Origin: Cardiocondyla obscurior
Taxonomy: Eukaryota > Arthropoda > Insecta > Hymenoptera > Formicidae
DNA length: 64,000 nucleotides
Assembly (NCBI RefSeq): GCF_019399895.1
Contig: NC_091869.1
Location: 6,510,001 to 6,574,000, forward strand
Reading direction: 5' to 3'
Position numbers and translations under genes: made by a program. Shown piece by piece: positions 13,101 through 26,953 of this stretch. A model generated the notes under the pieces. It worked only from the letters and a program-made list of their open reading frames with translations. It was not told the origin of the DNA and did no database searches. Within the stretch, counting starts at the first letter, position 1. Every line of letters starts with the position of its first letter.

Positions 13101-16036
13101 AGAGTGACGTTCATGCGCCGAAAATGCGCCAAGTGTCTCTTTACTCTCAGGCTACGAGTGAAATATCGGACGTATCATTGCTAATATTTTTTCCCCGGAA
13201 GAGCGAGAGGCCCCTTTTCGCGGAGGCCGCAGCCAAGGGCGACGATAACTCACTTCCTTGAGAATCCTTAAGAACGCGGCGGAAAAGTCGGTTCGCGAAG
13301 AGGCAGCGAAAGGTGGGACGGCGCGGGCGAAGCGGAGGAAACGAGGCCACGAGAATAACTCAAATTTATGATGAGGTGTAGAGCCAGACCAAATTCCCGT
13401 TTGTACCATCCCCCTGGAGTCCACTTATACCCGACTGTTACTCTGTATACGCCGATCATTTGCTACGAGCCTATAATCTACTATTTCCGAATTTTTCCTG
13501 CCCTCGTTCCCGTCGAATATCCTTACGACTTCTCGGAGCGCGGAAAGAGAATTATTTTTGAAAATTGGCGTTGAACAACCTGAAAAGTGGTCCGCAGCTT
13601 GCGCGCGCGGTGCTAACTTTTACGGCCTAGACTCAATAGAACACAGTGTTCTGTGTGCCGCACCGTAACTGTATACGCACGGTCGTCGTTGCTATCACTG
13701 TCATTATTAGCGCAGCTCGGGTTTGCAGCCGAGCCCGATGTTTAATGTAAAGGCATATAGTGCACGTACACATAAAGCAGGCGCGCGCGTGTATACGTAC
13801 ACGTAAATCGACAGACGCGTGTGCTACGAATTATCGATCCGCCGCGACTTTACGAGCGATTCCCTTCGAACCTAATACCCGGAGTTGATATTGACGTGAT
13901 AAAATCCGAGGTGAACGAAGGGGACGTGGAAGATAACGAAGGCAAGGGAGACAAGCAGGGTGTTAAAAGAGTTCGAAAAAATAAAATAAAATAAACCGCG
14001 TACATGCGAGCGCAGATTATGTGCCGCAGTTTCGGTTTAGAAAAGAAGGTCTTGATTAAATGTTTTTTGTTTCGTTTTTTCTTTTCTTTTTTTTTTTTTT
14101 TATTTCTTGAAAATCGCGGGAGGTGCAAGTGCATTTTTTCGCTCCTTACGGCAGAGCCCTCCCAAGAGACGCTCGCGCTTCGCAGTAGCTCTTTGCTTAG
14201 GCAACGATACTCCGGCCGACATACGGCGCCGTCGCATGTTGAATACTTTATGTTACGTAACCCGAAGAATGCGCATCGTGTCTGTGGATCGGTCTGGGAG
14301 GACACGATTATCCTTTTACGGCCGACGCGAAACGAGGTTGACGTATACTGAATAAACCATCCCGCGGTGGAGGCGGACAAAAACGGAAGAAACAACCCGG
14401 CCGGATTGTCTCAACTTCGGCAATCAATTACGACGGGTATGATAACGAGCACGCGGGATAATCGCGCTACGATTCGCCAAGCTGATAAGTTAAATAAATT
14501 TAATTTGAAGTACAGAGTATTGAGTGGCTTCAGTAAAAAAGAAAACCTCCAGGAATTGAGCTTCCCGTCCCGCAAATATGCGATAAAATCTTATTCTTCG
14601 GACAGCTTTAAAAAGGTTTTAACAGAATAATAACGAGGTTTAATTAATAAAAGATATTTAAACTTTATAATTAAAAAGTTGCAGAAGGGAGGGTGGAGGA
14701 GGGAGGGGGGGAGCAACGGCTGCGCAAAACTGGCCTACATATTCATTAGAAAATAACACTTTTAAAGTTCTGACGCAAATTTACAGAGGCGCTATGTGAC
14801 AATAAGTATTTAAAGTTATTGTTTAATTTAAAATTCGGTTAAGGCTCGATGTAATTATTTTTATTAAATAAATTACTCCGACCAAAAGTTCGATTTTTTT
14901 TTTAATTGTCCAAGCATAAAATAAATATGTATATTTAAATGTTTTTTTTCAATAAACCATTAGTTTGTTTTAATAGAAACGTAATGAAGCTAACTGTTGT
15001 AAAGACATCACTGATGTCTTTATCGAAGACTAGAAGTAATGGCATTAAGAAGCCTTTGAAATATACAGAACGCAGCCCCCTAACTGTAACCCTTGCCTCT
15101 GACCCCTTCACGGCAGCTGCTCAAACTGCCATTTCTGTGGTAACACCAAAGACAATCGTACGCTATACCGTAACTGGACACGAGCCCTCGGGCGAAGACT
15201 ATCGGTGTGTCGCCCCAAGATTTTCTAAGGATTGAAAATAAAATTCTCCGCGAGAGGATTACTAATGTAATCGACCGACATTCATTCACGTAGCAAGAAA
15301 ACAGGAGTCATAGTTTTTTAATAAAAAATGCTGTTTTACAATAAAAAAAAAAGGAAAAAAAAAACAGCCACCTCGGTGAAAGCGTTATACACTTTTATAC
15401 TGCCTCTCGGTGGCCGAAAGTTTTCTCCGTCCGGCTCTCTCGTCTCTGTGCATTCTGTTGACGGTCCCGCAACGAAATCAGTCGCGGTAGTTCCGGAGGC
15501 CGCGCAGCACGTGGTACGCTAGTTTAGTTTACGAGCATTTTGTGCAAATTGGTGGTAAAGTTAGCGTCTTAATATACATTGGCTAAACTGTTTACCGAAG
15601 TTTGTGAGCGGACGAAGCGCACGGCGCTGTGCTGCTTGGTCGGTCCACTATGTACACCTATTCCGAAGTCCGTAACTAATCCTACAAAACCTTGGCGAAA
15701 ACTCTTCGCGTAACTAATTAATTGACAGACGAGGTCTGACGATGATTTTTTTTTTCGCGATAACACGTACGTTAGTAACAGTAATGCGAACGAGATTGGT
15801 AATTAAATTGTCAGTAAATAAATTCGATTATTTTTAATGCGGAGTTAATCAAGATCCTCTAGACAAAAGCATTAATATTCGCGTTACGTACGCGTAATGA
15901 ATAAAGTTTTATTGTATATAGAGATCATATTAATACACGACGTGCATACAATGAAACATATACTCTATTCATCGCGCATACATTATACGAATATTAATGA
16001 TTCTGCGTGAAATACGTAATCATTACATTTGATAAG

Positions 16037-16076
16037 AAAATAAAATCTGAGGGGAGTTTACCTCAGATTTTATTTT
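16037..16076. other. Perfect 16-bp inverted repeat with 8-nt loop
   Basis: AAAATAAAATCTGAGG (16037-16052) is the exact reverse complement of 16061-16076, separated by GGAGTTTA. Beyond one mismatch, pairing resumes for three more base pairs (16033-16035 with 16078-16080). It lies in AT-rich DNA just before an (AT)n-poly-T tract. Confidence 0.85.
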
Positions 16077-16120
16077 ATTATTTTGCGATAAGAGCGAGAA
16101 ATAACTGGACGCGATCTTAT

Positions 16121-16156
16121 ATATGTATATATATATATATATATTTTTTTTTTTTT
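16121..16156. repeat. (AT)n plus poly-T
   Basis: AT units with one G interruption, followed by 12 T. Confidence 0.9.
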
Positions 16157-17208
16157 AAAGCTCTATTGTGTAATGCTGAACAAATCTTTAAAATAAATGT
16201 AGAACGTACTCGCGGTTCAATTGTAATCTGATTTATAACGGAGATAAAAGTGAAGTAACAGCGAAATAGCGCTCGCAAAAGTTAACAGCGATTCTGAATA
16301 TTGCGAATGATAATCCAGCGCGCATGTTTGCACACGGCACGGCCCGCCGTGAATACGGCGGAGCCACATATTTTTTAAACAATAGTATAGTCGGACGTGC
16401 ATTTTCAAACGAATAGAAACGTTATAGCGCTTGCATTATTTCGTTCGATTGGGCGGATACCCACATGTATTCTTCTGAAATTCGGTATCGGATCCCGCTG
16501 CCTCTCTTTTCTCTCTGCAGTATTTTTTGACAGAAATAATCCAAAAAATACAATGGATCAGTTTAAATCACAGACAAATGTTGCCTTTCTTTTTCATGCC
16601 ATTGTATAAATCGAATAACCGATTGATAGTTATAAAAATTAATTCTTCCCCCAATTATTTTTCACGCAAAAATACCCAGAACTTTACAAATATAAATAAA
16701 AAAAAGGGATCTATTTTATTTAAATAAAAATTTTTAAGCTCCCCCCTGTTGAAATTTTCGTATTTTGTACTTTTATCAGAAGCTCGAGGATGAATTGTGA
16801 TTGAGGGTGTATTTACGAATGCGGAATTAAATGCATCTACGAGAAAGTTAATGACAAGCCGGGAGTTTGGATGCAAAATAGTTAAAAAAAAAGTCTTCGC
16901 CGGGACTTCCATTACCTCGCATCGAAATTTAAGTCAAGACAGCGAATCGGAAAACGATATCCGATAACGCCGAACCCTTGGTTACACGAATTTACACGAG
17001 TGTACATGAGTGTTTAACAGTGGCTGAAAGACGCGCAAGTTTACCTGGTACGACCGGAAGTCACACGTCTCTCTTGCACGTACAAGAGAGTGAAATAAAA
17101 ATTACGAATGCTAAAAAAACAGAATAGCACGGAAAGTAACGTGTAATGGCATTCGACACTCAATAATGCCTCTTTTAATGAACATGTCCAGAAGATTTAT
17201 GACTGTGC

Positions 17209-17229
17209 TTTTTTTTTTTTTTTTTTTTT
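17209..17229. repeat. 21-nt poly-T tract
   Basis: Uninterrupted T run, one of many such tracts in the introns. Confidence 0.95.
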
Positions 17230-17479
17230 AAAGTTCTTTATTTAATTTTTAAACGCATGTTAAAAATATTTCGACGTTGCTCTATTTGCGAAGAAAATAA
17301 TATTAGAGAGAACTATCTTTAAATATAAATTTAAAAAAGAAAAAAAAAACTTCTAACATTTCTAAAAGATTTATATGCGCTTTCTCTGCAATGATTGATG
17401 CAATTACCCTATTTGGCTATCGCGAACGTTCTAAATCCAGCGAAGTCTGATTCCAATTTCAACCACTTCTGCATCACTT

Positions 17480-18060
17480 CCAACGTCACAGTGCGGCGCG
17501 ATGAATTATCGCGCGGGGGCGAAAGGCGCGGAGAAAATACATAAGATACCAACATTGATATCGCGCGCCCGAAAGGCCGCCGACAGTCCCGGCCGTACCT
17601 GGTACATCGCGGGTCACGAACCGGTACCTACCCGGCCGAGGAATTCCGAGGGGGAGGACGAGGGCTGGTGGCCGAAGAGGGTGGCGGCGGGCGCAGAAAG
17701 GGATCGGCGCGTCGTATTTCGTAAACGAATCTGCGATCATTTCCCGGTGAATAAACGACTCTTTCTATCTCGTCGGATGTGCCGTTTTTATTTGCGCGAG
17801 CTCGATAGGGCGTAAACGGGGCGTACGAAGTGCCGATTGATCTGTTCGCGTACAAAACACTCGCGTGGAAATTACGCAAAAGCGACGCCGGCGACGCGCG
17901 AGAGTTAGAGAATAATAGCGAACGCCGGGGCGGCGGAGGGACGGAGATGCTGGCGGTTGTATTTTTATACCGGCGACAAATGCACGTCCCCGTATCGACT
18001 GCAAACGATTTGTTTATATGACCAGCAGCTTCCGGTCGGCCGATATTTCGCCCAGAAATC
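17480..18060. other. GC- and CpG-rich block
   Basis: Dense CpG and GGCG motifs and lack of homopolymers distinguish this from the adjacent AT-rich DNA. Open frames on both strands overlap and show no recognisable domain. It is a possible intronic CpG island or enhancer; nothing more can be supported. Confidence 0.4.
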
Positions 18061-21000
18061 GGAAACAACGCGTACCCACATGCGTGTATGTGCGCGAATG
18101 TATATTTTGTGCGTATGTATGTGTTTAGCGCGGATCCGATCTATCGCGATTGTCCCCAAAGCGTTTACGATGTTTTTCATTACCGACATGTGAGCCCCTC
18201 TCGCAATCGTGGCCCACGGTTTCATTAGCGTGACGTAAATATCTGATCATGGCGCACCACGGGCGGCATGAAAAGTCGATCGGCGAAATGCCAGGGCGGA
18301 ATTTTGTGCGGGAATAAAACGGATTAGCCAGAGCTATTCATCGTCGGCCATCGCCAGAGTAACATTGATCTTCTGATGTTTACAGCGCGATCATGGACGG
18401 CCGCATATTCGTATTGCGCGTTTCGACGCGCTTTAAAACGGAGATCAAACCGCAAAAATTGCCGTGCGTGTTTGAGCTCGCAATCGGGAAATTGACACCA
18501 GAAACACTTGTATTTTCACTTTTAATGCGAAATATTGTGTTTTTTTGTTTTGTTTTTTTTCTTTTTTTTTTTTACTATGCTTTTTGAAAAGCTTGGAAAA
18601 ATAAATAACGCGATGCGTCGGCTAAAGTATATATTCCGCGAAAAACGTCAAAAATAACGAGCTTTCTGAGCCACAGATTTTATATAGTATAATACGTACG
18701 TCGAAATATTTTATTACGATACGTCAGCAAATTCGCGTCGACTGTCTTTGATGCCGCAAAATATTTCGATACTTTTGGGAGTAGCTGAGGCTTAAAACGA
18801 TCCCCGGAACTTTCCGGCGCTAATGTTCGGGAGGGTTGGAAGGTTACAAATGATGCTTGGGCGATTCACGTAAGAAAGAGGTTGGCAGGGTGTTGCCCGG
18901 GGGCGAAAGGCGAAGTTACCTCGTTCCAAGATTAGAGAGATCGTACTTTCTTCGGGTAGGGACCATCGGCAGACAACCGACGCTTGTCCGAGTGGCACCG
19001 TAAACGCCGAGAATACGTTTTACGATCTTAGGGAGACGGAAGGTAATCGAGGGGCTCTTCGAGCAGAAACTCGGGAGGCAATGCCGTTTTAAACGCTCGT
19101 ATAAACTCTTAAAATTACATTCGAATAACTACGCGGACTTTGATTGCAGAAAGAACTGACGAAACGCGGCTATGAAATATTTCACTTTGGCGAGCTTTAT
19201 TTTTATTTTATCTCATTTTTTTTTAACATCGCGACAACCGTATCAATTATTTGGCGAAAAATATATCAAAAGCGAGCATAAAAACTTCAGAAAGTATTAA
19301 AATTACAAATGAGAAATACCGCATAGAATATTGAACGTCGGATATGGCCATGCCTTCACAATGAGCAGCGCGCTGCTAAATGCCATCGCATCTTGACATT
19401 CAGTGCCACGTAACTTCACTATTTGCTCGCCAGTTTTATCTAGCGTTAAGTGTATGGACAATGTGACGTGATCGTGTCGTTATTTATAGTCGGTCGTTTT
19501 CGTGCCGCCTACAGGTAAAAAAAAAAAAAAAAAAAGAGAGACGGAGATATCGAGCGCGCGATTACTTATGGCCGCGCCGAGCGGTCTGATCGCGCGAGGC
19601 CGCAACGATTTCGATACCAAACATTTATGCGATGGACTGATACTCGCCCCTGAGAGATTCCCGGGCGATATTAATACGCCCGCAGCGTGTTATCGATATT
19701 CTCGGACGATCGTGTGCGCGACTCCACGGTTTTATCTGAAAACAGCAGGCAGATGTCTGTCGCTCCGAGAGCCATCATTATCCCCGCATTGGCGTGAGAG
19801 GTACTATATCCACTCGAGCCGGTGAATGAAGAGGGCGGCTCCGTTCAGGAAGGGCCGGAAGTCCTCTTTTATTTATTTTTTTTTCTTTTCTTTTTTTTTC
19901 CCCCCCGTCGCGAAAGTTATCCCCACGGGAAAAACAGCTCTTTCCTGCTCGCGAGGACTGAGCTTTCGTCCCTTCGAAATACAACCCGGCTCGACGTCGA
20001 TCGAGTATCGAGCGACAGCGACTCGGCCGACGAAGAGGCTGATTTGTTTGTCGCGAGAATCGCTCCGGAGTTTTCCCCGGGAAGTTCCCCCCCTCCTCCC
20101 TTTCGTCCTAGGGAAACCCATCGGCGGAGGGCGGAGTCGACTTACGTGTTGTCGAATAACCGGATCGACCCTCGCCGAGTGTCCGCTTTGCGAGCTACTT
20201 AAGTTCCTCGCCCTCGCCCGCGGGTCATTATTCAACTCTCCGGCTTGAAATCGCATGAGTCACGGAGGAACACGGCGATGAAATTGAAGCGGCCGAAAAC
20301 ACCTTGATTAAGTCGGTGACATTGCAACAAAATAGCTACCTGCCCTCTTCACCCGGGGGGATTAAGGTATTAACGCCGAGCGAAGAACGCGACGAAACGT
20401 AATGGACTCTGCGACTTCAGAAACTTCCGCGCGATATTAGAGCTACGTCATTAATCTTCTATTTCTTTTGAGCTATTAACGAGGCGGAGAGGAACGAGGG
20501 GGAAAAGTATTGTATATTTTATGCGGCGAGCATTTTCGTACAGCACGCGACGCGTTACACGGGAAGAAATTCTTTGAAACAATCCGAGCTAAATTTTTTT
20601 CCATCCGTATTTCCGCAATACGTTAATTTGAAATGTACGCCAACGATGTCGCGAGCCGCAATTTCGCTGCAAATGAGCCGCGACCATAGATTGTTTTACC
20701 GCATACGCAGGTAATAGAATCCGACTTTGTAACTCTCGCGCGGGAAGCGGCGCGGCCTTTAATCAACTCGGGGAAAAAAAAAGAAAAAAAGAAAAAAAAT
20801 GGGGGGAAAAAAAATAGAACTTTCCGATGGAGAGCGTTCTCGAAGCGCGGTGCGTTCGTTCTCGTTTATCTTCGAAAAGGGAGCACGGGACAAGCGAGGA
20901 ATGGAGGAGCGAAATAAAATAAAAAAGGGCTCAGTGCGCACACAATGCGAGCCGCACGCAGGATGGGGGGAGGAGGGGGTTGTGGAAACTCGATGCTTCG

Positions 21001-21793
21001 TGTTCGAAAATGAATTTAAGCACGCCGGGACCCGGCGCTACCGAAGTATCCGGTTCTGTGAACTTTGGTGATAAGTTTCATGAAGTGCACTTCGGATGGC
21101 GGACGGCGCGCGTGTGCACGTATGCGCGCACTCGAAGCGCACGTATCGTATTGCAACGCGAATCGCGAAGCTGCGAAACAAGTTTGAATGGGAATCACCG
21201 TTTCGGTTCGTTGCGCTCGATTCAATGTCGCGATCGATTGAGATAACTTCAAGCTTTCAAGCGCAGATTCGCAGTTTAGTCGCACGCGGTGCCCGACGAG
21301 CACGGAATCCGCGGATCGTGGAAATTTGTAACGTGATAAATTGACCGAGGTATACTCATCGAAATGGACCGTTCACTTTTTCTGATTTAGAGCACGGGGC
21401 TTCTTTATAAATCGCATTCGTCATGAATATCTTTCTCACATTTTCAAACGCCGGGATTTACGCGTTGTTGAAGAGAGATTGTATATTCGGAGCGCGGATT
21501 ATTAAATACGTACGTACTTTTAAAATCCCGTGAGTTTTACGGTCCTTCAATAAGATAATTATGTATGACGATATTTCATATGTTATAATAATAATTATTA
21601 ATATGCGCGGTAATATACGAAGCGGTTTAATTAAATAACAGGTACAAATTATAAGTATATTTCCCCCTGGTCTGTCTAGTATCGGTCGTCTGTCTACTCA
21701 CTGTCTAGCGCAGACCATGTACTTAAATAGATATCTTTTTTTTTTCGCCGCGTACTTGTTTACTGTTTTGGTCTGACCTTACGCAACGCTCGC

Positions 21794-22180
21794 TCGACTG
21801 CCGAATTCGTCGGGCAAACCGGTTCTCGCCGTCCGCTGCCCGCGTGTCCTCCACCTTGCGAACTCGGAATGCGAGATCTGCCGGCCGATGAAAACAAACG
21901 CACGTACTAATACTACCGCGACGGTCGACTGCCGAATTACGCGCAAACCGGTTCTTGCCGTCCGCTGCCCGCGCGTCCTCCACCTTGCGAATTTCGAGCG
22001 CAAGGTGCCGGCCAGATATCAACACACGCACGTACTAATACTACCGCGACGGTCGACTGCCGAATTTGCGGGACAAACCGGTTCTCGCCGTCCGCCGCCC
22101 GCGAGTCCTTCACCTTGCGAACTTAGAACGCGAAGATTGCCGGCCAGATTTTAATACACGTACGTACTCACACTACTGCG
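21794..22180. repeat. Three-copy minisatellite, ~130-bp unit
   Basis: TCGACTGCCGAATT recurs at 21794, 21925 and 22053, giving periods of 131 and 128. Each unit continues with CAAACCGGTTCT, GCCGTCCGC, CACCTTGCGAA and GTACGTACTAATACTACCGCG-like blocks. A decayed fourth start follows near 22180. Copies are roughly 85-90% alike by eye. On the minus strand two units happen to share an open frame with a repeated RKVED-x-RAADG-x-NRFAR peptide, but the third unit is out of frame, so I do not regard it as coding. The unit is GC-rich, in contrast to the AT-rich flanks. Confidence 0.9.
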
Positions 22181-24577
22181 AGCGATCTCGGCAATCGAGC
22201 ACGTGTTAGATAGGCCAGGACGCGCAGTAGACTAGGTAATTAATTAACCTGACCGAAGAATACTTAAAACTTTAATCTGATAAATGTTAAAAGCCACTGT
22301 AAAAATTTCCCATAACTATTTTTGTCTTAGTTAGCTTTTTTCCCCCTCCCGATAGTTCTTTCCTCAATGCAAATATTTAACGGATATTTTTTGCCCGGTG
22401 TCCCCCGGGAATTACCATAAAATGTAAAGGCAAACCGGAAAATGTTAGTAGTAAAGCGAAATCCAATGGAATGCTGGACAAAATCAACAGATGAATTGCA
22501 AATATATAGAGACCGGTAAAGTTTGCTCAGCGGCGTTATTGGTAACAGCGGCGAATATTTCTTTCTTTCCTTTTCAAAAATTCTTACGATATTTTCGGGA
22601 AAGAAGCGCGAGTTTAAAATATATATTATTTCGAGAGAATGAGAAATAAAATTATTTACGCGCAAAGGCGATACATCAATTTATTATTCCAATATTTCGA
22701 CAATTTATTTTACTTCACGTTCGCGCAGCGAAATTTTATTCGCATGGTATTTATACGCGCGTATATGTATATGCACATACGGTGAGAGTCAGCTGCATTT
22801 CCTTCTCAACAATGCTTATTAATAATGATCATTAGCGCGGAAAAATGAGCATTTTCAGTATGTTATTTTGGCTATCTCTTTATTACACATAATTGCGCGC
22901 TGGAAATTCGATCCAGGCGCAACTGTGGCTGTTATTTTACAATGGAGCGCCAATGAAGTGGATTATGGCAGACAATAATAATTTATGCACGCAATAATTG
23001 ATAAATATGTGCTTTTTTTCTTTTAAATATTCAAAAATAAAATTATATTTTCAACGATTCGGAGGACACGCTTCCGTCGCGGCGGGTAAAAGCCGTAAAA
23101 ATACAAGTCCTAAAGAAACGTAATGCTTGTAAAAGTTTTGCGAACGGCGCTCCACTGGCCTCGTTTTCGCCCTCTTTAGCCGGTCAGAAATTAGTTGATA
23201 AGAAAAGAACGGGATGAGTAAAGCGAGAGCGCCAGAACGAATCCGATGGAAGGATGACGAGGGAAATGACACGGCTTTACCTCGTAGAGAGAGAGCGAAA
23301 AGGTCTCGCGATATAAAGGGCGAGGGCAGTAAGACAGCAATCTACAGCTCGGTCCACCGAGAGCTGTAACACCAGTGGAATCGAACTTGTAATAAGGTAC
23401 GTCTCGCCCACTCACCAGAACTCGATTGCTCCCTGGGGACGACACCGCCGGCTCTTGTCTTTCCTTCGCTTCCTTCTTCCCTTATCCTCCTTCCTCCGCC
23501 TCTCACTCTACCGATAACCTTTTCGTATTTTCCGGGCTCACGTAAAGGGAAGAAATTTAGGAAGTTACAAGGCCACTTCGCGTTACATTTTCCCGTTATC
23601 GCTATTTCCTTAAGGTTACGTCGGCCTGCCTTCGGAATTTCAATCTGCGCGCAAACCAAGGATCCCGCTACCCGTCCCTACCCGTTACCCCGGGCAGAAT
23701 TATTCTTTCTTCGGTAGAGGATACCGATTCCATTTGTCAAAAGTAGATTGGTACCCGGGAAAAGTACGTTCATTTTTTACGTCTTATCTGCGCGAGTTTA
23801 CCGCGTTTCGGTAAGTTATTGCGGCCGAATAAACCCAACTGCACCGATGAGAAATATTTGTAACCGCACAACTTTCACGGTGAAATATTTTGTCGCAGCT
23901 TTCTCCCGATGAATGTGCTTTATTATTTACAACGGGGAATGTAAAATAAATGCGGAATTACGCTGGCGGGGTTTCCGGATTTCATTTGAACCGGCGCTGG
24001 CGCAGGCTACTTCGTAAAATGACGCTGGAAATTAATTGCAATTGAAAATATTTAGTCAGTACTTTTTAATGCCCGCTAAATATTTACCATTGGCTTCAAT
24101 AAACATTTGCGATATTTAAAACATTGATGGGGAGAGGGGGGAGGGGAGGAACTCTTAATTTATTAAAGGAAACGTAATATAGAAATTATTCAAGGGAAAC
24201 GATGGGAATGTATTCGTGGAATCAGCCCGCCCGTAAACGACAGTAAAATAACAAGCGTTTTGCGTAATATTCGCTTATCTCTCGCACTCGACGTTACTAG
24301 TAATGCACCGTATGATAATTATATTAATTTATATAGAATCAATATTAAACACATCCGGGCAATGTATTTTTAATGAAGTAAATACGTGGATGCATAATGT
24401 GCCGCGCGCTGAATATTACATATCGCGGGAAATAGATACTCGTAATGCAACGATACACGTGAAACCCGCAAAACTGCATTGCGACCTGCGATAATTATTC
24501 CAGATAATGAGGGAAATTCATGATTGCCAGTTTGCGAAGATTCCCGCGTTAAAAAAAATATAAAAAAAAAAGAAAAT

Positions 24578-24598
24578 AGAGAGAGAAAGAGAGAGAGT
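24578..24598. repeat. (GA)n microsatellite
   Basis: GA units with one AA interruption after an A-rich stretch. Confidence 0.85.
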
Positions 24599-26730
24599 CA
24601 TTAGTGAGTACATTTCAACGAGCGACTAATAGCGTTTCTGTTGGAAGAAATATGACTTCGTCCATTGCGGCTAAAGATCGATATAAAAACACGTCGAGCA
24701 GAAGGTTTACAGATAAAAAAAAAAAAAAAAAATAAAGAAAAAAAAAAACCACCGAAAGAACCGAGCGAACCTAAAGATTTAGAAATGCTTTCCGTTCGAG
24801 TGGAGCGAAGTCGCGGTGGAAGGAAGCTCCTGCGTATTTTTCTCACGTAATGATTGGAATGGACGGATCTCGTTCTTCTGATCGACGCTATTGTCGCGAA
24901 CGAGAATTCGCATCGCCGAACGGAAGACTAAAACTGATTCGACCGTGGAGAATACATCAATAACGCCGCAACAAAGACCGCGGGCATTAAGGAATAATGA
25001 AACGACGTCCGCACTTTGCAAGAAGAAAGGGTGGAGGAAGTGGTCTAGGTAACGACGGATGGCTCCTCCGGTGGCGGTCTTATCTTACGCCATGACGCCT
25101 CTTGCGTTTTCATTAAAAGCCTGCCCCGTCCCCTCGCCGTGTCTAGTTCCCGTCGTCAACCCCTCTCGTAAAAGGCACGGCGTCCCACGAAAAACAAAAG
25201 TCGCAACAAATGTCAGCCAAGGCACTCGATTCCCCTGGCATTTTTCCGCGAGTTCCTCTCCCGCGTCGCAACGGCGCGCGATCGTTGCGTGAATTTCATT
25301 AAAAATTTATTATACAGCGAGACGGTAAGACGAAACGGGAAACGTGACGAGCGTTATTACTGCGCGCTCAACATTCGGCAGATGGTAGATAACCACCTGG
25401 TGATCAATGATAAATGTTAATCAGAGTTACGCTCGGATTTTTATTAATATTTATCGATACGGATCGGCGTTAAATAATCATTTTAAACCCGGCGATTTTT
25501 GGGAAGGCTCGAATTTTATTTAATCAAACGAGATCTATGTGATTATTTTACACTTAAAATGTTACGTGAGGAAAAATAAAAAAAAAAATGCCATGCGTTT
25601 GAATGCCTAGCGAGAGTATATACGCGATTACTTTGAAATGTGAAAAAAGGAATACCGCTCGCTGTTTCTAACACGGGCTATCGATATTTGCTACTACGTG
25701 AGAGAGTGCGAAGGAGGTAAACTCGTGAAACAACGAGAGGGGGGTAAGGGTAATCCCTATTGTTTCTCCTGTCCCATAAATCCTACTAGCGCTTCCTACG
25801 CCTCTCTAGAGCTCCGTTCGCGATTCAGCCATGTACAGAACCATTCGCCCTCTCTGCCACTCCTTTTCAGCATCGTGCTTCGTAAATCTCTGACCAGCTG
25901 TGCTTTATGACACATACGCGGTTCTCGTAAAGATACAAAGATCTTATTTGTCATTTGGCTGGCATCCGTTCGAGCGGTTTAATAACGCAATCAATCGCTA
26001 TTTTTCGACGATCAAACATTAACTCTTCGGTCAACTAAATTATTTGATATAAATAAATTTTTTAAGAACTAATTTTATTTTATTGACACAAATGTTGCAT
26101 CCTGTTCTACCTTCACCGATCTCTATTTTTAATTTTTAATAACACAACTAAAAAAAACTATTTTCTATATTGGACTATTAGCCGTAGTACTGATAATAAT
26201 TTATGATAATGTTGCGCGATTAACTCATGTAATAATTACACTATCGCCGCGTAATATTAATTTTATATACAATTAGTAATTTATTTACACATAGCGTAGC
26301 CACATCACGTATAAATTAATCATATTGCCGTAAGTCCGTCGGATGATCAATGTTATATTTTTAAGAAATTTTACTTCCGAATTTCCATTCGACCCGCGAA
26401 AATTCAGAAGCGGTCGGCAAACGATTTTATTAGAAGAATTATTAATGCTACGTGCTTCGAACTATTTTTCCTATCCGCGGACATATTAGATATTTGTCAT
26501 AATGCGAAACGATTTGTCAAGAGTATTTCATATTCCGCGTACATGGAATATTCTCGTCCATTCGTCACATAAAGATAAAGTTTCCTCGAAATATCTTTTA
26601 TATGTATCGCGCGACATTTCCATAACGGCGTTTATGATTCCTGAGGCTTTGACAGAAATGCTTTACACCCCTAACATGCCACAGGGTTCACTATGAGGTC
26701 TTATATCAAATATAGGTTACTTCGATCGTC

Positions 26731-26789
26731 AGTAAGCTGCTTAATTTATGACAGCAGCTTCAGTAAATAAGATACTTTACTAAAGCTGC
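26731..26789 (+). other. Three competing hairpin arms ~200 nt upstream of the Rbp6 exon
   Basis: Arm 2 (26754-26767, GCAGCTTCAGTAAA) pairs with arm 3 (26776-26789, TTTACTAAAGCTGC) at 13 of 14 positions across an 8-nt loop. Arm 2 also pairs with arm 1 (26731-26740, AGTAAGCTGC) through AAGCTGC/GCAGCTT. The two structures exclude each other. It is a cis RNA element candidate in the pre-mRNA, but could be chance. Confidence 0.45.
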
Positions 26790-26953
26790 ACGTTTACCAC
26801 ACTTCTTATTCGACAATGTAATTCTGACTTCGTATTACCGTGAAATTATTAAACAAAGCCTGAATTTTATAATACGTATATCGCTTAAAATTATTTAACC
26901 TAATTTATTTAATTTAATAATAAATTATATTTCCCAGTGAAACTCTTCGATCC

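Noticed and set aside
13638..13652. AGAACACAGTGTTCT, a perfect steroid-receptor-type palindrome
   Set aside because: Insects lack the matching vertebrate receptors, and a single 15-bp palindrome is expected by chance in a window this size.
14939..15235. 98-codon + strand frame with less biased composition
   Set aside because: No recognisable domain or splice context. Kept out for lack of support.
21723..22031. Minus-strand frame with repeated RKVED..RAADG peptide
   Set aside because: The third repeat copy is out of frame, so the repeat is conserved as DNA and not as protein.
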